From assembly GCF_024199925.1 (NCBI RefSeq), contig NZ_JANADR010000001.1, positions 7,877,501-7,941,500 of the forward strand: 64,000 nucleotides of DNA. Direction: 5' to 3'. The translations under genes and the position numbers were made by a program. Below the pieces are notes generated by a model, which saw nothing but the letters and a program-made list of their open reading frames with translations, was not told where the DNA came from and did not search any database. Below, piece by piece: positions 20,541-30,353 of this stretch. Numbering within the stretch: position 1 is the stretch's first letter; the number at the start of each line of letters is the position of its first letter. The DNA is from Bradyrhizobium sp. CCGUVB1N3 (GTDB taxonomy: Bacteria > Pseudomonadota > Alphaproteobacteria > Rhizobiales > Xanthobacteraceae).

Positions 20541-22173
20541 GCTGCATGCCCTTACCCTCTCGCCGGTCGTGCGGCGACTTTGTGTTTGTTCTGTTGTTGC
20601 GCCGCCGGGTCTTGCCGAGGGTAGCGCGCCTTTTGCCGATTGGGGCGCCTTGGAAGTCGAGGTCGTCGCTCTAATTTAGCTCGTTGCGCCGAAACAAGTT
20701 CACCGTCGAATCGAGCTGGTTCCGGACCACTGAGCCAACAAACCTGACGTACGGGGCTGGTAACGTTCGATTAGCGGGCGTGGTGGGTATCTTTGCGGGT
20801 GCGGCAGTGAGTGCTGTTGTTCTGAAATGTCTGCCCGCGCAACAGGCTGTCGTGCTCGTTGTCTTAGGAGCCCGCAGATAGTCGAGTGATCCCAATTCGA
20901 TCGAGAGACGAAAGGCTGCCGAACCGCAACCTGGGTCGTGGGACGTGACGAAGCCGCGCGACTTCATTTCCCGCGAGTCGAAGGCGGTCAAACAAAAAAA
21001 GGTGCCAGCGGCTGCGACGTCGGATCGTTCGGCTGACAAATGACAAACTGTTCGCTCAAGGATGCATTGAAGCATTTCCAACAAACTTGGCACTGTTGCC
21101 GTAGTTGCGCTTGGGTAAGAGAAGAGACGAATTTGACGGGAGCGCACGTCCGCCGGGGACAATTTGGGGAGCTCGAAAACACGATACGGATCCGTCGCCT
21201 GTGTGGCTGTCAGAAAGCACACGCGCTTAGTGTCTTTGATCCGCTAAGCTGTTAGCGAACGCGACATCGCGTCGCAATCGTATCGGCATTCTTCGTATCG
21301 CGCTGGCCCAAATCCTGCACCGATCCAAGCGCAAGTGAGTGCGGCAAGGGGAAGAAAGATGCGTTTGGGCCGTCATGTCAGACAACCATGCGCTCCACTG
21401 TCGCATGTCGGAAGTCGACGTCAATATCCACTTCATGTTGGTGTGACCTGCATGCAGCAGGAAGGACTGGAACCTGCTGGTGCCCAGTGGAAATTGCGAC
21501 TTCGGCTCGACCTCCAGAGGTCGATTTTTGCGCTGGCACACCATCTCATGCGCGCGGCAAGCGGTCGATGATGATCTATATCCGCAAGGGGCGGTGGCTG
21601 AACGCGATCTCGAGGTCGAGCTGGCTACCGCCCGATCCGGCCGCGCCGCGTGATCAAACTCAAAAAGTTTGCGCGCAAGCGGTTGCTGGCATTGCGCAAC
21701 AGCGCGGCCGGCCCACCCAAGGTGCCGGAGGGCGCGCTGCTGACATCATCGGCAACGCCAGTCGTCGACGGGCGCGTTCAACATCAGTCATGGCCGGCCG
21801 AGCCTGTTGGCGTCGCGGCGGCGTTCGTTCCTTTGACCCACTTGCGGCCTGCATGGCCACACTGGGTAGGCATATCACTCCAACATTCCGGGACGTCGTG
21901 GTGGGAAAGCGTAAAGCTCACCTTGCGTTCGAATGAAGCAAGCGAAACACGAGGGATCGCGATCCGCGACGTAGGCCGTATGTGATCGTCTGCGAATACG
22001 TGAGAAATCATTGCTCGTTTTTGTTGGGTCTGGACCAATATTATTCCAACAGAGGATTTGTGCGCGATTTTGTGAAGGAGCGTGAATCGAATGAAGCCAT
22101 CTTGTTTACCGTCGTGCCATGAAAAGATGTTATCTCCTAGCGGCATCCGAATGGACACGAGATTGAGTGTGAG
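20541..22173. other. 1.6-kb gene-poor region between nodZ and nifA
   Basis: I see no convincing gene. Frames of 130-190 codons on both strands (20671-21222 minus, 21388-21936 plus) have no recognisable motif. In B. japonicum fixR lies in front of nifA; no short-chain dehydrogenase motif (TGxxxGxG, YxxxK) is visible here. I also searched by eye for a sigma-54 element (TGGCAC-N5-TTGC) before nifA and found only mis-spaced half matches. Confidence 0.5.
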
Positions 22174-23985
22174 ATGCAAGACGATGTTTCGAAGTGCGAA
22201 CTAAGTGCAAGCAAGAAGGGCGACGTCGGCGTTGTCACAGTGCATATTGCTTCCGAGTGCGAATGGCCTGGCTCGGAAGGCGAGGCGAACCATCCCGTGG
22301 TCGTGCCCTTGAACGAAATCGCCCTCAGAGGAGTGTTCGAAATATCGAACATGCTTGCCAGCCCTTCGCGGCTCGAAGTCGCTCTGGCAAGCGTTATCGA
22401 ACTGCTGCAATCCTCACTGCAGATGCGGCACGGTGTCGTGTCTCTCCTGGCAGACGACGACGTGGCGGAGATTGCGGTCGGCGCCGGTTGGACCGAAGGA
22501 AGCGATGAACGCTACCGCATGCGCCTGCCTCAAAAGGCGATTGAGGAGATTGTGGCGACGGGTATGCCGTTCGTGGCTGAAGACGTTGCAACGCATCCAG
22601 CGTTTAGCGCTGCTGATATGGATGTGCTCGGGGCCAGCGATCACATACGGTTATCCTTCATCGGAGTTCCCATCAGCGTCGATGGAAATGTAGTCGGCAC
22701 CCTATCGATCGAGCGTGTGCCAGACATCGACTCGATGTTCCCGCTCGATTCCGATATCCGGCTACTCACCATGATTGCCAACCTGATCGGACAGGCGGTG
22801 AAGCTCCATCGCTTGGTGGTGCGCGACCGCAAGCGCCTCATGGCGGAGAGCTACCGGTGGCAGAAGGAGCTCCTCGAATTTAAGCAACCGGCGCGAGAGC
22901 GTAAGAAGGTTCATATCGATGGTATTATCGGTACCAGCCCGGCGCTACGCGGACTGCTCGACAAGATCGCGGTGGTAGCCAAGTCGAATGCCACAGTTCT
23001 GTTGCGAGGTGAATCAGGTACCGGCAAGGAGCTGGTAGCCAAAGCTATTCACGAGTTATCTCCGCGGGCTAAGCGGCCGTTCATTAAGATGAACTGCGCG
23101 GCGCTGCCAGAGACAGTGCTGGAATCCGAATTGTTCGGTCATGAAAAGGGGGCGTTTACTGGTGCCCTTAACTCACGCAAAGGGCGCTTCGAGCTTGCCG
23201 ACAAGGGCACGCTGTTTCTGGACGAGATCGGCGAGATCTCGGGCTCGTTTCAGGCAAAGCTGTTGCGGGTTCTTCAGGAACAAGAGTTCGAGCGAGTCGG
23301 TAGCGGCCACACTATGAAAGTTGATGTCCGCGTGATCGCTGCAACCAACAAGGACCTGGAAGGGGCGGTGGCAAAGAACGAGTTTCGCGCCGACCTTTAT
23401 TATCGTATTAGCGTAGTTCCATTGCTGCTGCCCCCGTTGCGCGAAAGACGTAGCGACATTCCGCTGCTTGCCACTGAGTTTCTCAAAAATTTCAACAGCG
23501 AAAACAGTCGTACGTTAACGTTCGATCCGAGTGCCATGGACGTGCTGATGAATTGTGGTTTTCCGGGTAATGTGCGTGAACTCGAAAACTGCGTGCAGCG
23601 GACCGCAACACTGGCGCCAGGGCCGTTCATCGTCAGGCGCGATTTTGCTTGCTGTCACGGTCAATGCCTCTCTGCCCTGTTGTGGAAGAGCGGACTGGAT
23701 CAAACGAAGCCGCGGGCCGCGGTGATCGGTGAGCTATCGGCGAAACCAGTTATACCGGCCCCTGACACAGCTGGGTCGATTGCCATTTTAACTCCACCTG
23801 TCGAGGCCGCGCCCGCCGATGGTGCGATCGTGAGTGGTGCGAAGCTGACGGATCGCGAGCGCCTCATCGCTGCAATGGAAAAAGCTGGCTGGGTTCAGGC
23901 AAAGGCCGCGCGCCTTCTTGCACTAACGCCGCGCCAAATCGGCTACGCGCTCAGGAAATATGGCATCGAGATCAAGCGCCTGTGA
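22174..23985 (+). CDS. nifA: NifA, sigma-54-dependent activator of nitrogen-fixation genes
   Basis: A 603-residue NifA. An N-terminal GAF-type domain (about residues 55-215) is followed by the AAA+ sigma-54 activation domain, with Walker A GESGTGKE (about 279), [15 protein letters not shown] (sigma-54 contact loop, about 327) and [23 protein letters not shown]. The linker holds the redox-sensitive cysteine pattern of rhizobial NifA: C461-X11-C473-X19-C-X4-C within FACCHGQC. The Fis-type helix-turn-helix is at the C-terminus ([28 protein letters not shown]). It should activate nif/fix promoters under low oxygen. ATG 22174 is the first ATG of the frame; the N-terminal 40 residues differ from what I remember of B. 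japonicum NifA. Confidence 0.95.
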   Translation: MQDDVSKCELSASKKGDVGVVTVHIASECEWPGSEGEANHPVVVPLNEIALRGVFEISNMLASPSRLEVALASVIELLQSSLQMRHGVVSLLADDDVAEIAVGAGWTEGSDERYRMRLPQKAIEEIVATGMPFVAEDVATHPAFSAADMDVLGASDHIRLSFIGVPISVDGNVVGTLSIERVPDIDSMFPLDSDIRLLTMIANLIGQAVKLHRLVVRDRKRLMAESYRWQKELLEFKQPARERKKVHIDGIIGTSPALRGLLDKIAVVAKSNATVLLRGESGTGKELVAKAIHELSPRAKRPFIKMNCAALPETVLESELFGHEKGAFTGALNSRKGRFELADKGTLFLDEIGEISGSFQAKLLRVLQEQEFERVGSGHTMKVDVRVIAATNKDLEGAVAKNEFRADLYYRISVVPLLLPPLRERRSDIPLLATEFLKNFNSENSRTLTFDPSAMDVLMNCGFPGNVRELENCVQRTATLAPGPFIVRRDFACCHGQCLSALLWKSGLDQTKPRAAVIGELSAKPVIPAPDTAGSIAILTPPVEAAPADGAIVSGAKLTDRERLIAAMEKAGWVQAKAARLLALTPRQIGYALRKYGIEIKRL

Positions 23986-24107
23986 ACGGCTGCTGGACTT
24001 GGTCTATGCTGTTAGGACCGAGAGTGTGAGGTGACGAGAGGCCTCCCACGTCCAAGAAGAAACAGCATCGAAGATCCGGCGCCGATGGCAACGTGGTGGG
24101 CCGATGA

Positions 24108-24890
24108 TTGATGCGAGGATATTGGGCGCACCAAGCTTATGCATTTCTCCAGCGTCTGCGCGATTATTTTGACGAGGAACTTCTAGCCAAAGCCGTCCGT
24201 AACATGGAACTCACACCGCGAGCCGAGGCGCTCAAGGTCTCGGTGAGAGATCTGCTCGTTCGGATCGAAGGGACAGTCTCCGGATCCTCTCAGTTCGACC
24301 CTTCGCAGTCGGAACGCTGCTTCACCATCGTGGCATGTGAGTACACGCTCGCGACAATCGCTCCAGCGCTACTTCGCCATTGCGAGCGAATTGCACCAGA
24401 CGTGAAGTTCAATTTTGTGAGCCAACTCGCCGCGCCAGAGCGGCTGCTGGAACAGGGAACGGCCGATCTACTGATTATTCCCAAGGAGTTCTGCTCGAAC
24501 CGCTATCCCTCGGAGGTGATCCTGCATGACGATTATTGCGCTGTCGCGTGGAGCAGGGAGCATTACGCAAGCCGCAAGCTTTCGAGGAAAGAGTTCTCCA
24601 GGGCGCCCCATGTTGTAATGCGAGCCGCCGAAGACCGTCAGTCACCCGAAACGCACCTTATGACGCAGCGCGGCGTAGAACGCCGGATAGACGTGACCAC
24701 CGATAGCTTCAGCGCGCTGCCCGGGTTGTTCGCTGGTGCCAATCGAATCGCGACAATGCACCGGCGCTTCGCAAAGGAGGCAATCGGCAGGCTACCGATC
24801 AAGATCGTTGAACTTCCGTTCAAGCTCCCGCCCATGCAACTATCCGTGCAGTGGCACAGGTACAGATCGAACGATACGGCCTTGAGCTGA
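24108..24890 (+). pseudogene. LysR/NodD-like regulator remnant lacking both ends
   Basis: The frame encodes only the part of a LysR protein after the DNA-binding helices, from LQRLRDYFDEELLAKA onward. The effector domain follows (DLLIIPKEFCSNRYPSEVILHDDYCAVAW, RRIDVTTDSFSALPGLFAG, ANRIATMHRRFAKEAI), and it stops early at QWHRYRSNDTALS. The NRIATM and C-terminal LPPMQLSVQWHRY motifs place it in the NodD/SyrM-like branch. The helix-turn-helix is missing: upstream bases (23990-24107) do not encode SQPAMS-like residues in any frame I checked. It lies 120 bases after nifA. It may be the remains of a nodD2 or a related regulator and probably cannot bind DNA. Confidence 0.75.
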
Positions 24891-25323
24891 TTAGGGCAAC
24901 GGCAAGGAATTTAGGCTGAGCCCCCCACGAGTTGAACGGTCAGAATGGCAAACATGTTTTTTGCCGCGTTTGGTCGATCTTGTGCTATCTCGGCGGTCGG
25001 ATGCAGCATGAATCTTCTTTGCCGGGCGCGGCCAGGAGCTTGACGAAGAGCCTCCTCTCGAGTGGTTAACTAGCCAGAGAGACCGTTGAAGTTTTGTATC
25101 TGAAAGTTGCTCGTCGTTGGTCCTATGGCGGGAGATCAGACGACCCGCTGGGTGGGGTGCAGAAGGACGACCACCTCTGGTGTATCCCTGCCGGCCATCA
25201 GGCCGACAGTACAGGTCGGTAGGAAGATGAAGTCCGGGAGCTGGAAGAACGAGGGCCGCAGCCTATGCAAGGCCGCTAGATCCGTGCCACGGGGGGCGCA
25301 CCACGCCACCGCTGAGGGCGACA
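24891..25323. other. Spacer without recognised genes
   Basis: Nothing convincing on either strand; the frames present are short and without ribosome binding sites. Confidence 0.4.
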
Positions 25324-25569
25324 CTATAATCCGGGCCGCCGTCCTAGTTCGGTACGTAGATTACAAATAGCGTTGTTCGCCAGATCAAATACATTCTTTT
25401 CTCCTGTTCTCATTGAACGTTCCAGGTGGGCTCGTAGCCTAGCCCGCAGCAAGGCCTCAGCATTGTGGGTCAGAAATGGATCTTTCTCTACGAAACGCCA
25501 TGACTTCTCAAACGCCGCGCTTACCAGAGTATCGAGTGTGTGCTCCTGCTTGGGCGAAGTGTGATCCAT
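25324..25569 (-). CDS. 81-residue hypothetical protein
   Basis: ATG 25569 lies nine bases after GGAG on the minus strand, which decides the start; an in-frame TTG upstream is less likely. The product is charged, helical and cytosolic (MDHTSPKQEHTLDTLVSAAF, then KDPFLTHNAEALLRARLRAHL and FDLANNAICNLRTEL). The codon pattern and composition are protein-like. I do not recognise a function. It stands alone in a gene-poor region. Confidence 0.55.
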   Translation of the reverse strand: MDHTSPKQEHTLDTLVSAAFEKSWRFVEKDPFLTHNAEALLRARLRAHLERSMRTGEKNVFDLANNAICNLRTELGRRPGL

Positions 25570-25879
25570 GGATAGAAACTCCAACAAGATATCCTTTTTC
25601 AGCCACGACTCGCTACTGGTCAGCGAAGGTAGGTTGAAAGCGGGCTTAAGCAGGTCGGGGAGTACCTGCAGTCATTCAGCTCGTGAACCCATGCCTATAC
25701 AGGTGCTTGTTGAAGCGATGATGACTGCTGCTGTGCAAAGTTGCTTCAGTACTTCACAAATTTGGTATTCTAGTAAATCTTGCTGAGATTGGCGCCTCAC
25801 GTGATGGATAAAATCTATCGTCTATCCGTAGGACGAATCCGTTAGCTCGGCGGGCTAAACCCCATTGGCGTCACAGCTG

Positions 25880-26194
25880 CTAGGCCAACCGCTGTTTCTT
25901 GCCTACGTGTATAAAGGGTTCCACGCAGCGCCTCGGTAAGGCGTCGCGAGCGGTAGGACGTCTCTTCAAGGCCAGAAAGTCCGGCGTTTCTTCGAGAGTT
26001 CGGCGCAGGAAGAAGATCAGCGGAATGATGAAGCAGCCCGCAAAGAACGGAATGCGCCAACCCCAGCCGAGAACGATTTCACGCGGCATCGTCTCTGTAG
26101 CCGAGGATTTCAAGCGCGCCATCGCGTGAGAGTTGCTCATGGAGCGGCCACACGCGCGGGCGAGGCACATGAACTGCGGTGGCAAGCAATCCAA
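25880..26194 (-). pseudogene. Fragment of an MHS-type major facilitator transporter
   Basis: Within this minus-strand frame, the stretch GWGWRIPFFAGCFIIPLIFFL then RRTLEETPDFLALKRRP is the typical end of transmembrane helix 6 and the central loop of metabolite:proton symporters (citrate/alpha-ketoglutarate branch). Only about 60 of more than 400 residues are recognisable. The ends are scrambled. It lies directly downstream of the acyl-CoA ligase gene on the same strand, so the two may once have formed an uptake-and-activation unit for an organic acid. Confidence 0.7.
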
Positions 26195-26200
26195 GTTACG

Positions 26201-27736
26201 TCAATTGCTGAAGTCTTGCTCGCCTGATCGGGAATCAAATGTTCTGAGTACACTATGCTGAACCTTGCCTAAGGCCGTTCGCGGCAATTCCTCCGTGAAA
26301 ATAATTTCGCGGGGCACTTTGAAACGCGCGAGATGCGATTGCGCATGCACTACGAGAGCCTCTGCGTTCGTCCCGGCTCCGGGGCGCGTGATCACATAAG
26401 CGACCGGTACCTCGTCCCATAATGGATCCGGCCGGCCAATGACCGCGCACTCTGCAACGTCGGTGTGCTCCAGGAGTACACGTTCGACCTCCGCCGGATA
26501 GATGTTTTCCCCGCCGGAAATAATCAGGTTTTTCTTGCGGTCATGAACCCAAAAATAGCCGTCGCGATCGCGAGAGGCGATGTCGCCAGTGCGATACCAG
26601 CCGTCATGCATCGCCTCGCGCGTGGCTGCTTGATTGTCCCAATATGCGTACAATACGTTTGGGCCGCGCACTGCGATCTCACCCGGCGTCCCTGCGGGCA
26701 ACTCGTTACCGGCATCGTCCATCACGATCGCTTCACAGCACAGTCCAGGTAGGCCGGTCGACCCCTCCCGCGAAAGGTCACCTCCGAGCCTCGTATAGAT
26801 CGCAATGGGGCTCGTTTCCGTAGAGCCGTAAATCTGCAGCACGGGTACGCGGCGTGCAACCAAGCGATCGATCAGGTGCTGCGGCACAATCGTTGAACCC
26901 ACCGAGATCGCTTTCAGCGACGACAGATCGGCCGTCGACCACCTAAGGTCGCCAGTCAAGGTTTGAATGATCGTAGGCACCAAGGCGGTCAAAGTCGGCC
27001 GACCATGCTCGAGTGCGGCAAAGGTGGCGTCAGTCGTAAATCGTGAATAGATGCTAACGGTCGCGCCAAGATGCAATGCCGGCGTCGTCTGAATGTTGAG
27101 CCCGCCGACGTGGAAAAGCGGCAATACTGTCAGCACATGATCGTCGGATGTGAGGGCGTGCATATGCTGACTCATCACGCCGTTCCACAACAAGGCTTCC
27201 TGGCTCAGAACTGCTCCCTTTGGCCGGCCCGTGGTCCCTGAAGTATAGACGATCAGAAGCGGGTCGGTCAGGTCCGCGTTGGGGGTGTAGCTGTCCCGGT
27301 GTATCTGCTCCAACAAGCCTTCCCACGCCCGCGTGCCGGAAGACGCAAAGTCGAAGCCCACGGTCGTTACCTGGGGCAGTGTCTCTGCTAGAATCGGCAG
27401 AAGTCCTTCAAAAGCCTGCTCGGTGACCAGAAGCTTGGCCCCCACGTCGGACAAGATAAAAAGCTGCTCGTTAACCGCCAGCCGCCAATTTAAGGGCACC
27501 AAAATCGCCCCGAGTCGCGCGCAAGCGTAGAGGAGAACGAGGTAATCAGGGCGGTTGAGGCTGAGGAGAGCAACGCGATCGCCTCTGTTGACGCCGAGCT
27601 CATTTTTCATGGCACGTGCTGCGCGGCCGATGCGTCGATTAAGGTCGGCGTAACTTAAGGTCTCGCCTTCGAAATGGATCGCAGGCTTGTTAGGAGCGAA
27701 CGCTGCGTTGCGCTCAATCAGTGTGCAGAGATCCAC
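26201..27736 (-). CDS. Acyl-CoA ligase (AMP-binding enzyme)
   Basis: An intact 511-residue member of the adenylate-forming superfamily that activates a carboxylic acid to its CoA thioester with ATP. Motifs are all present: the P-loop-like YTSGTTGRPKGAVLSQEA (about residue 165), YGSTETSPI, YRTGDIASRDRDGYFWVHDR, KNLIISGGENIYPAEVE, and the C-terminal catalytic lysine in RTALGKVQ. It starts with GTG behind AGAGGA. The substrate is not readable from sequence; medium/long-chain or aromatic acids are typical for this branch. A transporter fragment follows directly. Confidence 0.85.
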   Translation of the reverse strand: MDLCTLIERNAAFAPNKPAIHFEGETLSYADLNRRIGRAARAMKNELGVNRGDRVALLSLNRPDYLVLLYACARLGAILVPLNWRLAVNEQLFILSDVGAKLLVTEQAFEGLLPILAETLPQVTTVGFDFASSGTRAWEGLLEQIHRDSYTPNADLTDPLLIVYTSGTTGRPKGAVLSQEALLWNGVMSQHMHALTSDDHVLTVLPLFHVGGLNIQTTPALHLGATVSIYSRFTTDATFAALEHGRPTLTALVPTIIQTLTGDLRWSTADLSSLKAISVGSTIVPQHLIDRLVARRVPVLQIYGSTETSPIAIYTRLGGDLSREGSTGLPGLCCEAIVMDDAGNELPAGTPGEIAVRGPNVLYAYWDNQAATREAMHDGWYRTGDIASRDRDGYFWVHDRKKNLIISGGENIYPAEVERVLLEHTDVAECAVIGRPDPLWDEVPVAYVITRPGAGTNAEALVVHAQSHLARFKVPREIIFTEELPRTALGKVQHSVLRTFDSRSGEQDFSN

Positions 27737-28042
27737 TATTCTTGATCCTCTCTTGGGGTCTTTACAGGGCTCTCAACTGAGTTGTCCGATCAGCGTTTGT
27801 CGGCGCCCATTTGAAGGTTGCAATTGTGTTTTCCGCTTCTGAGGTCGATGTAGCCAAACGGACAAGACGTCAGGGCCATTCAACAACTGGCTGCACCGAA
27901 TTCGCCGGGATAGTGGCGCCCAGGGCTCCGTATAACTCAGGCCGCCGCACGGGCGGGCTTCGAACCAGACGCGTTCGGCATTGTCGTGGGATCCGATCGG
28001 CTCGCATTCTTCATGTCATTTGCGCCTCACGCCTTAGCACGA
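27737..28042. other. Spacer without recognised genes
   Basis: About 300 bases between two minus-strand genes. No motif, repeat or regulatory box recognised; it should hold the acyl-CoA ligase promoter. Confidence 0.35.
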
Positions 28043-28723
28043 CTACTGCGGTATCACACTCAACTCGAGATCCCGGAAGCTGGTGTAGTTCTGCCGAATC
28101 CACTGATGCAGTTCGCTCGAGGAATCCTTTTCATGGCGTAGATAGCCAGTGAAAGACAAGCCTAATCGGCAGATAAAGGCGTTCAGAAATACCGGCAGCG
28201 CCGCAAAGCGGAGCATGCGGCCCCGCTTCATGGCTTCGAATAATTCGCCGCGGACAACGAACTCGTTATGCACGGTGATCAGTATCTGCGGCGGAACCAG
28301 CCGCCGTAGCATCTCATGGGCGCGCGCTGAGGCACGGTCGATGTCAGGCATGAACAGGACGATTGGCACGACGTGGTGCAGTATCGCCTCGCTCAAGAAG
28401 TCAATTTCGCCGCACATTTTGAAAAACTCATCGAAGGCGTGGAAGCCGAGGTCGATCACCTTGGCCACGCTATCATTGAGGATCAGTCGATCAACGAGTT
28501 GCATCTTGCCATAGGTATCCATGACATCCGCTGTCTCAGTGACAGTGGGGAGGTAGTCGAGCAGCGACGGCTCCCTCAAATTGAGGTCGAAGGAGAGCAC
28601 TGTACCGTTCTTCAGCTGCAAGAACTCGCTCAAGAGCCGTGCGATCAGCGTCTTGCCGACCTGCGGGCTCGCAGAGCAGATGATGTAGACCGGGGTTACC
28701 AAAACTGCGATCCAGCGCTGCAT
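28043..28723 (-). CDS. P-loop ATPase, second gene of an ATPase pair
   Basis: A 226-residue protein opening with a strand and a P-loop (YIICSASPQVGKTLIARLL, about residues 13-31) and then VLSFDLNLREPSLLDYLP, which looks like a MinD/ParA-type switch region. It continues VKVIDL-like and VVPIVLFMPDIDRASARAHEML. The classic deviant Walker A of ParA (KGGxGKT) is replaced by SPQVGKT. ATG 28723 follows CGAGGA. It starts 15 bases after the stop of the ParA-like gene, so they are surely co-transcribed. Function unknown: the pair could act in partition, conjugation or polar localisation. Confidence 0.65.
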   Translation of the reverse strand: MQRWIAVLVTPVYIICSASPQVGKTLIARLLSEFLQLKNGTVLSFDLNLREPSLLDYLPTVTETADVMDTYGKMQLVDRLILNDSVAKVIDLGFHAFDEFFKMCGEIDFLSEAILHHVVPIVLFMPDIDRASARAHEMLRRLVPPQILITVHNEFVVRGELFEAMKRGRMLRFAALPVFLNAFICRLGLSFTGYLRHEKDSSSELHQWIRQNYTSFRDLELSVIPQ

Positions 28724-28738
28724 TAAGTCCTCGATTGA

Positions 28739-29488
28739 CTACCTCTCGCCCGCGCGGGTCACCGACTTGGCGCCGGCGAGGTCTGTCAAGTTGATGCGGT
28801 CATACTCGCTCCAGACATTGGCAAGCCAATGTCTGACGTAACCGCGCAGCACGAAAGAGTAGTCGGCGGCGTCATCGTGCGGTCCTTTGTTCGCGACAAA
28901 ATTGACGAACGGGACGGAAGCGACTTCGACCTGTTCATAGGCCATCTCGTTGAGCTTCGGGATCGTTAAGTCAGTGGCGTCTTTGATGCGGCGGAAATAG
29001 GAATTGTACGTCGCTTGGTCCCATTGAAAGAACTGCGTGTCGTTGATGAAGTTCTTAACCAGGTAGTATTTTGCACCGGCCATGAAATTGCTCGTTTCGG
29101 CGATCTCGTCCAGCGAGGCGATAGACGATCCCAATACATGGAATACGGCAAAGGTGATTTGCCCCGATCGCGCGGCGTCCAAAAAACCTATATCGCGCAG
29201 CGACGCGAGCGCTGGGGACATCAGTCCTGCGCGCACGTCGATCACGCTGACGGATAGGCCGGAGTTCAGCGTGTCGAAAATCTTCATCTGGTCCGCGGTC
29301 CTCGTCATATCCACGATTTCGGTGATCGCGGGATGAAAGCGCTTGAGCGTCCCGCGCGGGGACTCGGTGTCAAATGCGCGTGTCTGCACATTATTCGCGC
29401 CGAAATAATCCAGAAGCGTCCGAGACACGGTCGTTTTTCCGACCCCTCCCTTGTCCGCGCCGATCACAATAACAACTGGCTTTACCAT
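28739..29488 (-). CDS. ParA/MinD-like ATPase, first gene of an ATPase pair
   Basis: A 249-residue protein with the deviant Walker A box VVIVIGADKGGVGKTTVSRTL (residues about 4-24), then TRAFDTESPRGTLKRFHP (switch I-like) and VSVIDVRAGLMSP (Walker B/switch II position). ATG 29488 is preferred because GAGAGGAC lies upstream and the Walker box then sits at the usual distance from the N-terminus. Such ATPases bind DNA or membranes and position cargo. There is no parB-like gene or obvious parS repeat beside it; the neighbours are a second P-loop ATPase and, about 430 bases upstream, a zinc-ribbon gene. Similar proteins occur with conjugation modules. Confidence 0.75.
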   Translation of the reverse strand: MVKPVVIVIGADKGGVGKTTVSRTLLDYFGANNVQTRAFDTESPRGTLKRFHPAITEIVDMTRTADQMKIFDTLNSGLSVSVIDVRAGLMSPALASLRDIGFLDAARSGQITFAVFHVLGSSIASLDEIAETSNFMAGAKYYLVKNFINDTQFFQWDQATYNSYFRRIKDATDLTIPKLNEMAYEQVEVASVPFVNFVANKGPHDDAADYSFVLRGYVRHWLANVWSEYDRINLTDLAGAKSVTRAGER

Positions 29489-29921
29489 AGAAGTCCTCTC
29501 AAGATGCTCGTTCAATCCATGCGACCGCGAAGCGCGCGGCCTGCGTGTCTGCGGTCGTGCCTTCGACGCAATCATGGCCCAATGTGGAGTTCGTTCGATT
29601 TGTGAGAATTGACAGCCGCTACTGTTGAGGATGCGGCTGTCCATCGTCGCTCTGGAAGAGATGGCGTCCTAGTTCATGTTTGCGTTTCCATCTCCGAGTG
29701 GCTTACTGAGGCGATAGCGACTTCGCGTTGTCATACAAACCTCCGGACGAGCAGCATCATCGGACCAATCACAACCGAAAGCACGATTGCGACCGCAGCG
29801 ACAGAAGTACGCTTGTCCCAACCCCTGCCTTCTCGAAGACCACGATGCGCCAACAACAACGACTTCAGGTCGCGGCTGAAGGTGCTGGAAAGAGCGGATG
29901 CGCATGGGTCGGTCCTACTAG
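29489..29921 (-). other. Spacer with a possible start-less small membrane peptide
   Basis: On the minus strand, a frame ending at 29731 encodes a basic stretch, then a hydrophobic helix (RTSVAAVAIVLSVVIGPMML) and LVRRFV. It has no ATG or GTG, only TTG codons, so it may be a truncated gene or a real small membrane protein starting with TTG. Nothing else is recognised. Confidence 0.3.
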
Positions 29922-30176
29922 TCAGGTGAGACGGATCGCCAGACCGGCATTCTCGAGCGCTTGTAGGATCTCACTTGCAACATGTTGAGCGCCGCCCTTG
30001 TGCTCGCCGATCTGGCTAGATGCCACGACGCCGGTGATTATGGAGTACGCTTTCTGCCGCTCGGCGAAGGTGTCTACAACATAGTCGCCGCATGCCTTGC
30101 AATCGATCACAGGACGGCCGCTCCATGGGTCATGTGATGCGGTTTGATCTCTGGCATGACATTTGGGGCATTGCAT
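29922..30176 (-). CDS. 84-residue zinc-ribbon protein
   Basis: The product begins MQCPKCHARDQ and carries a second pair of cysteines in VIDCKACGDYVV, giving the C-X2-C...C-X2-C pattern of a small zinc ribbon. This is followed by a helical C-terminus (FAERQKAYSIITGVVASSQIG, then HVASEILQALENAG). It may bind nucleic acid or a partner protein. It lies upstream of the ParA-like pair on the same strand and could belong to the same unit, though about 430 bases separate them. I do not know the family. Confidence 0.6.
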   Translation of the reverse strand: MQCPKCHARDQTASHDPWSGRPVIDCKACGDYVVDTFAERQKAYSIITGVVASSQIGEHKGGAQHVASEILQALENAGLAIRLT

Positions 30177-30353
30177 GTGTGAGGCTTTCGGCGTGCTTTG
30201 GTTTGCGCGTGATCTCTGTCGGTGAAAACAACTGTGCTTCCGGAGGAAGTGAGTTGCGCGTCGGAAGGCTCGTCCAGGTGAGTTGGAGTCATCGTTTTTG
30301 TGAAGCGTAGGTCGGGGTATCTCTTGTCCAAGTCGTCGCGCGCGCAGCGCGAC

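Noticed and set aside
21086..21108. TTGGCACTGTTGCCGTAGTTGC before nifA as a sigma-54 (-24/-12) promoter
   Set aside because: The GG-to-GC spacing is wrong for both possible GC partners, and it lies more than 1 kb upstream of nifA.
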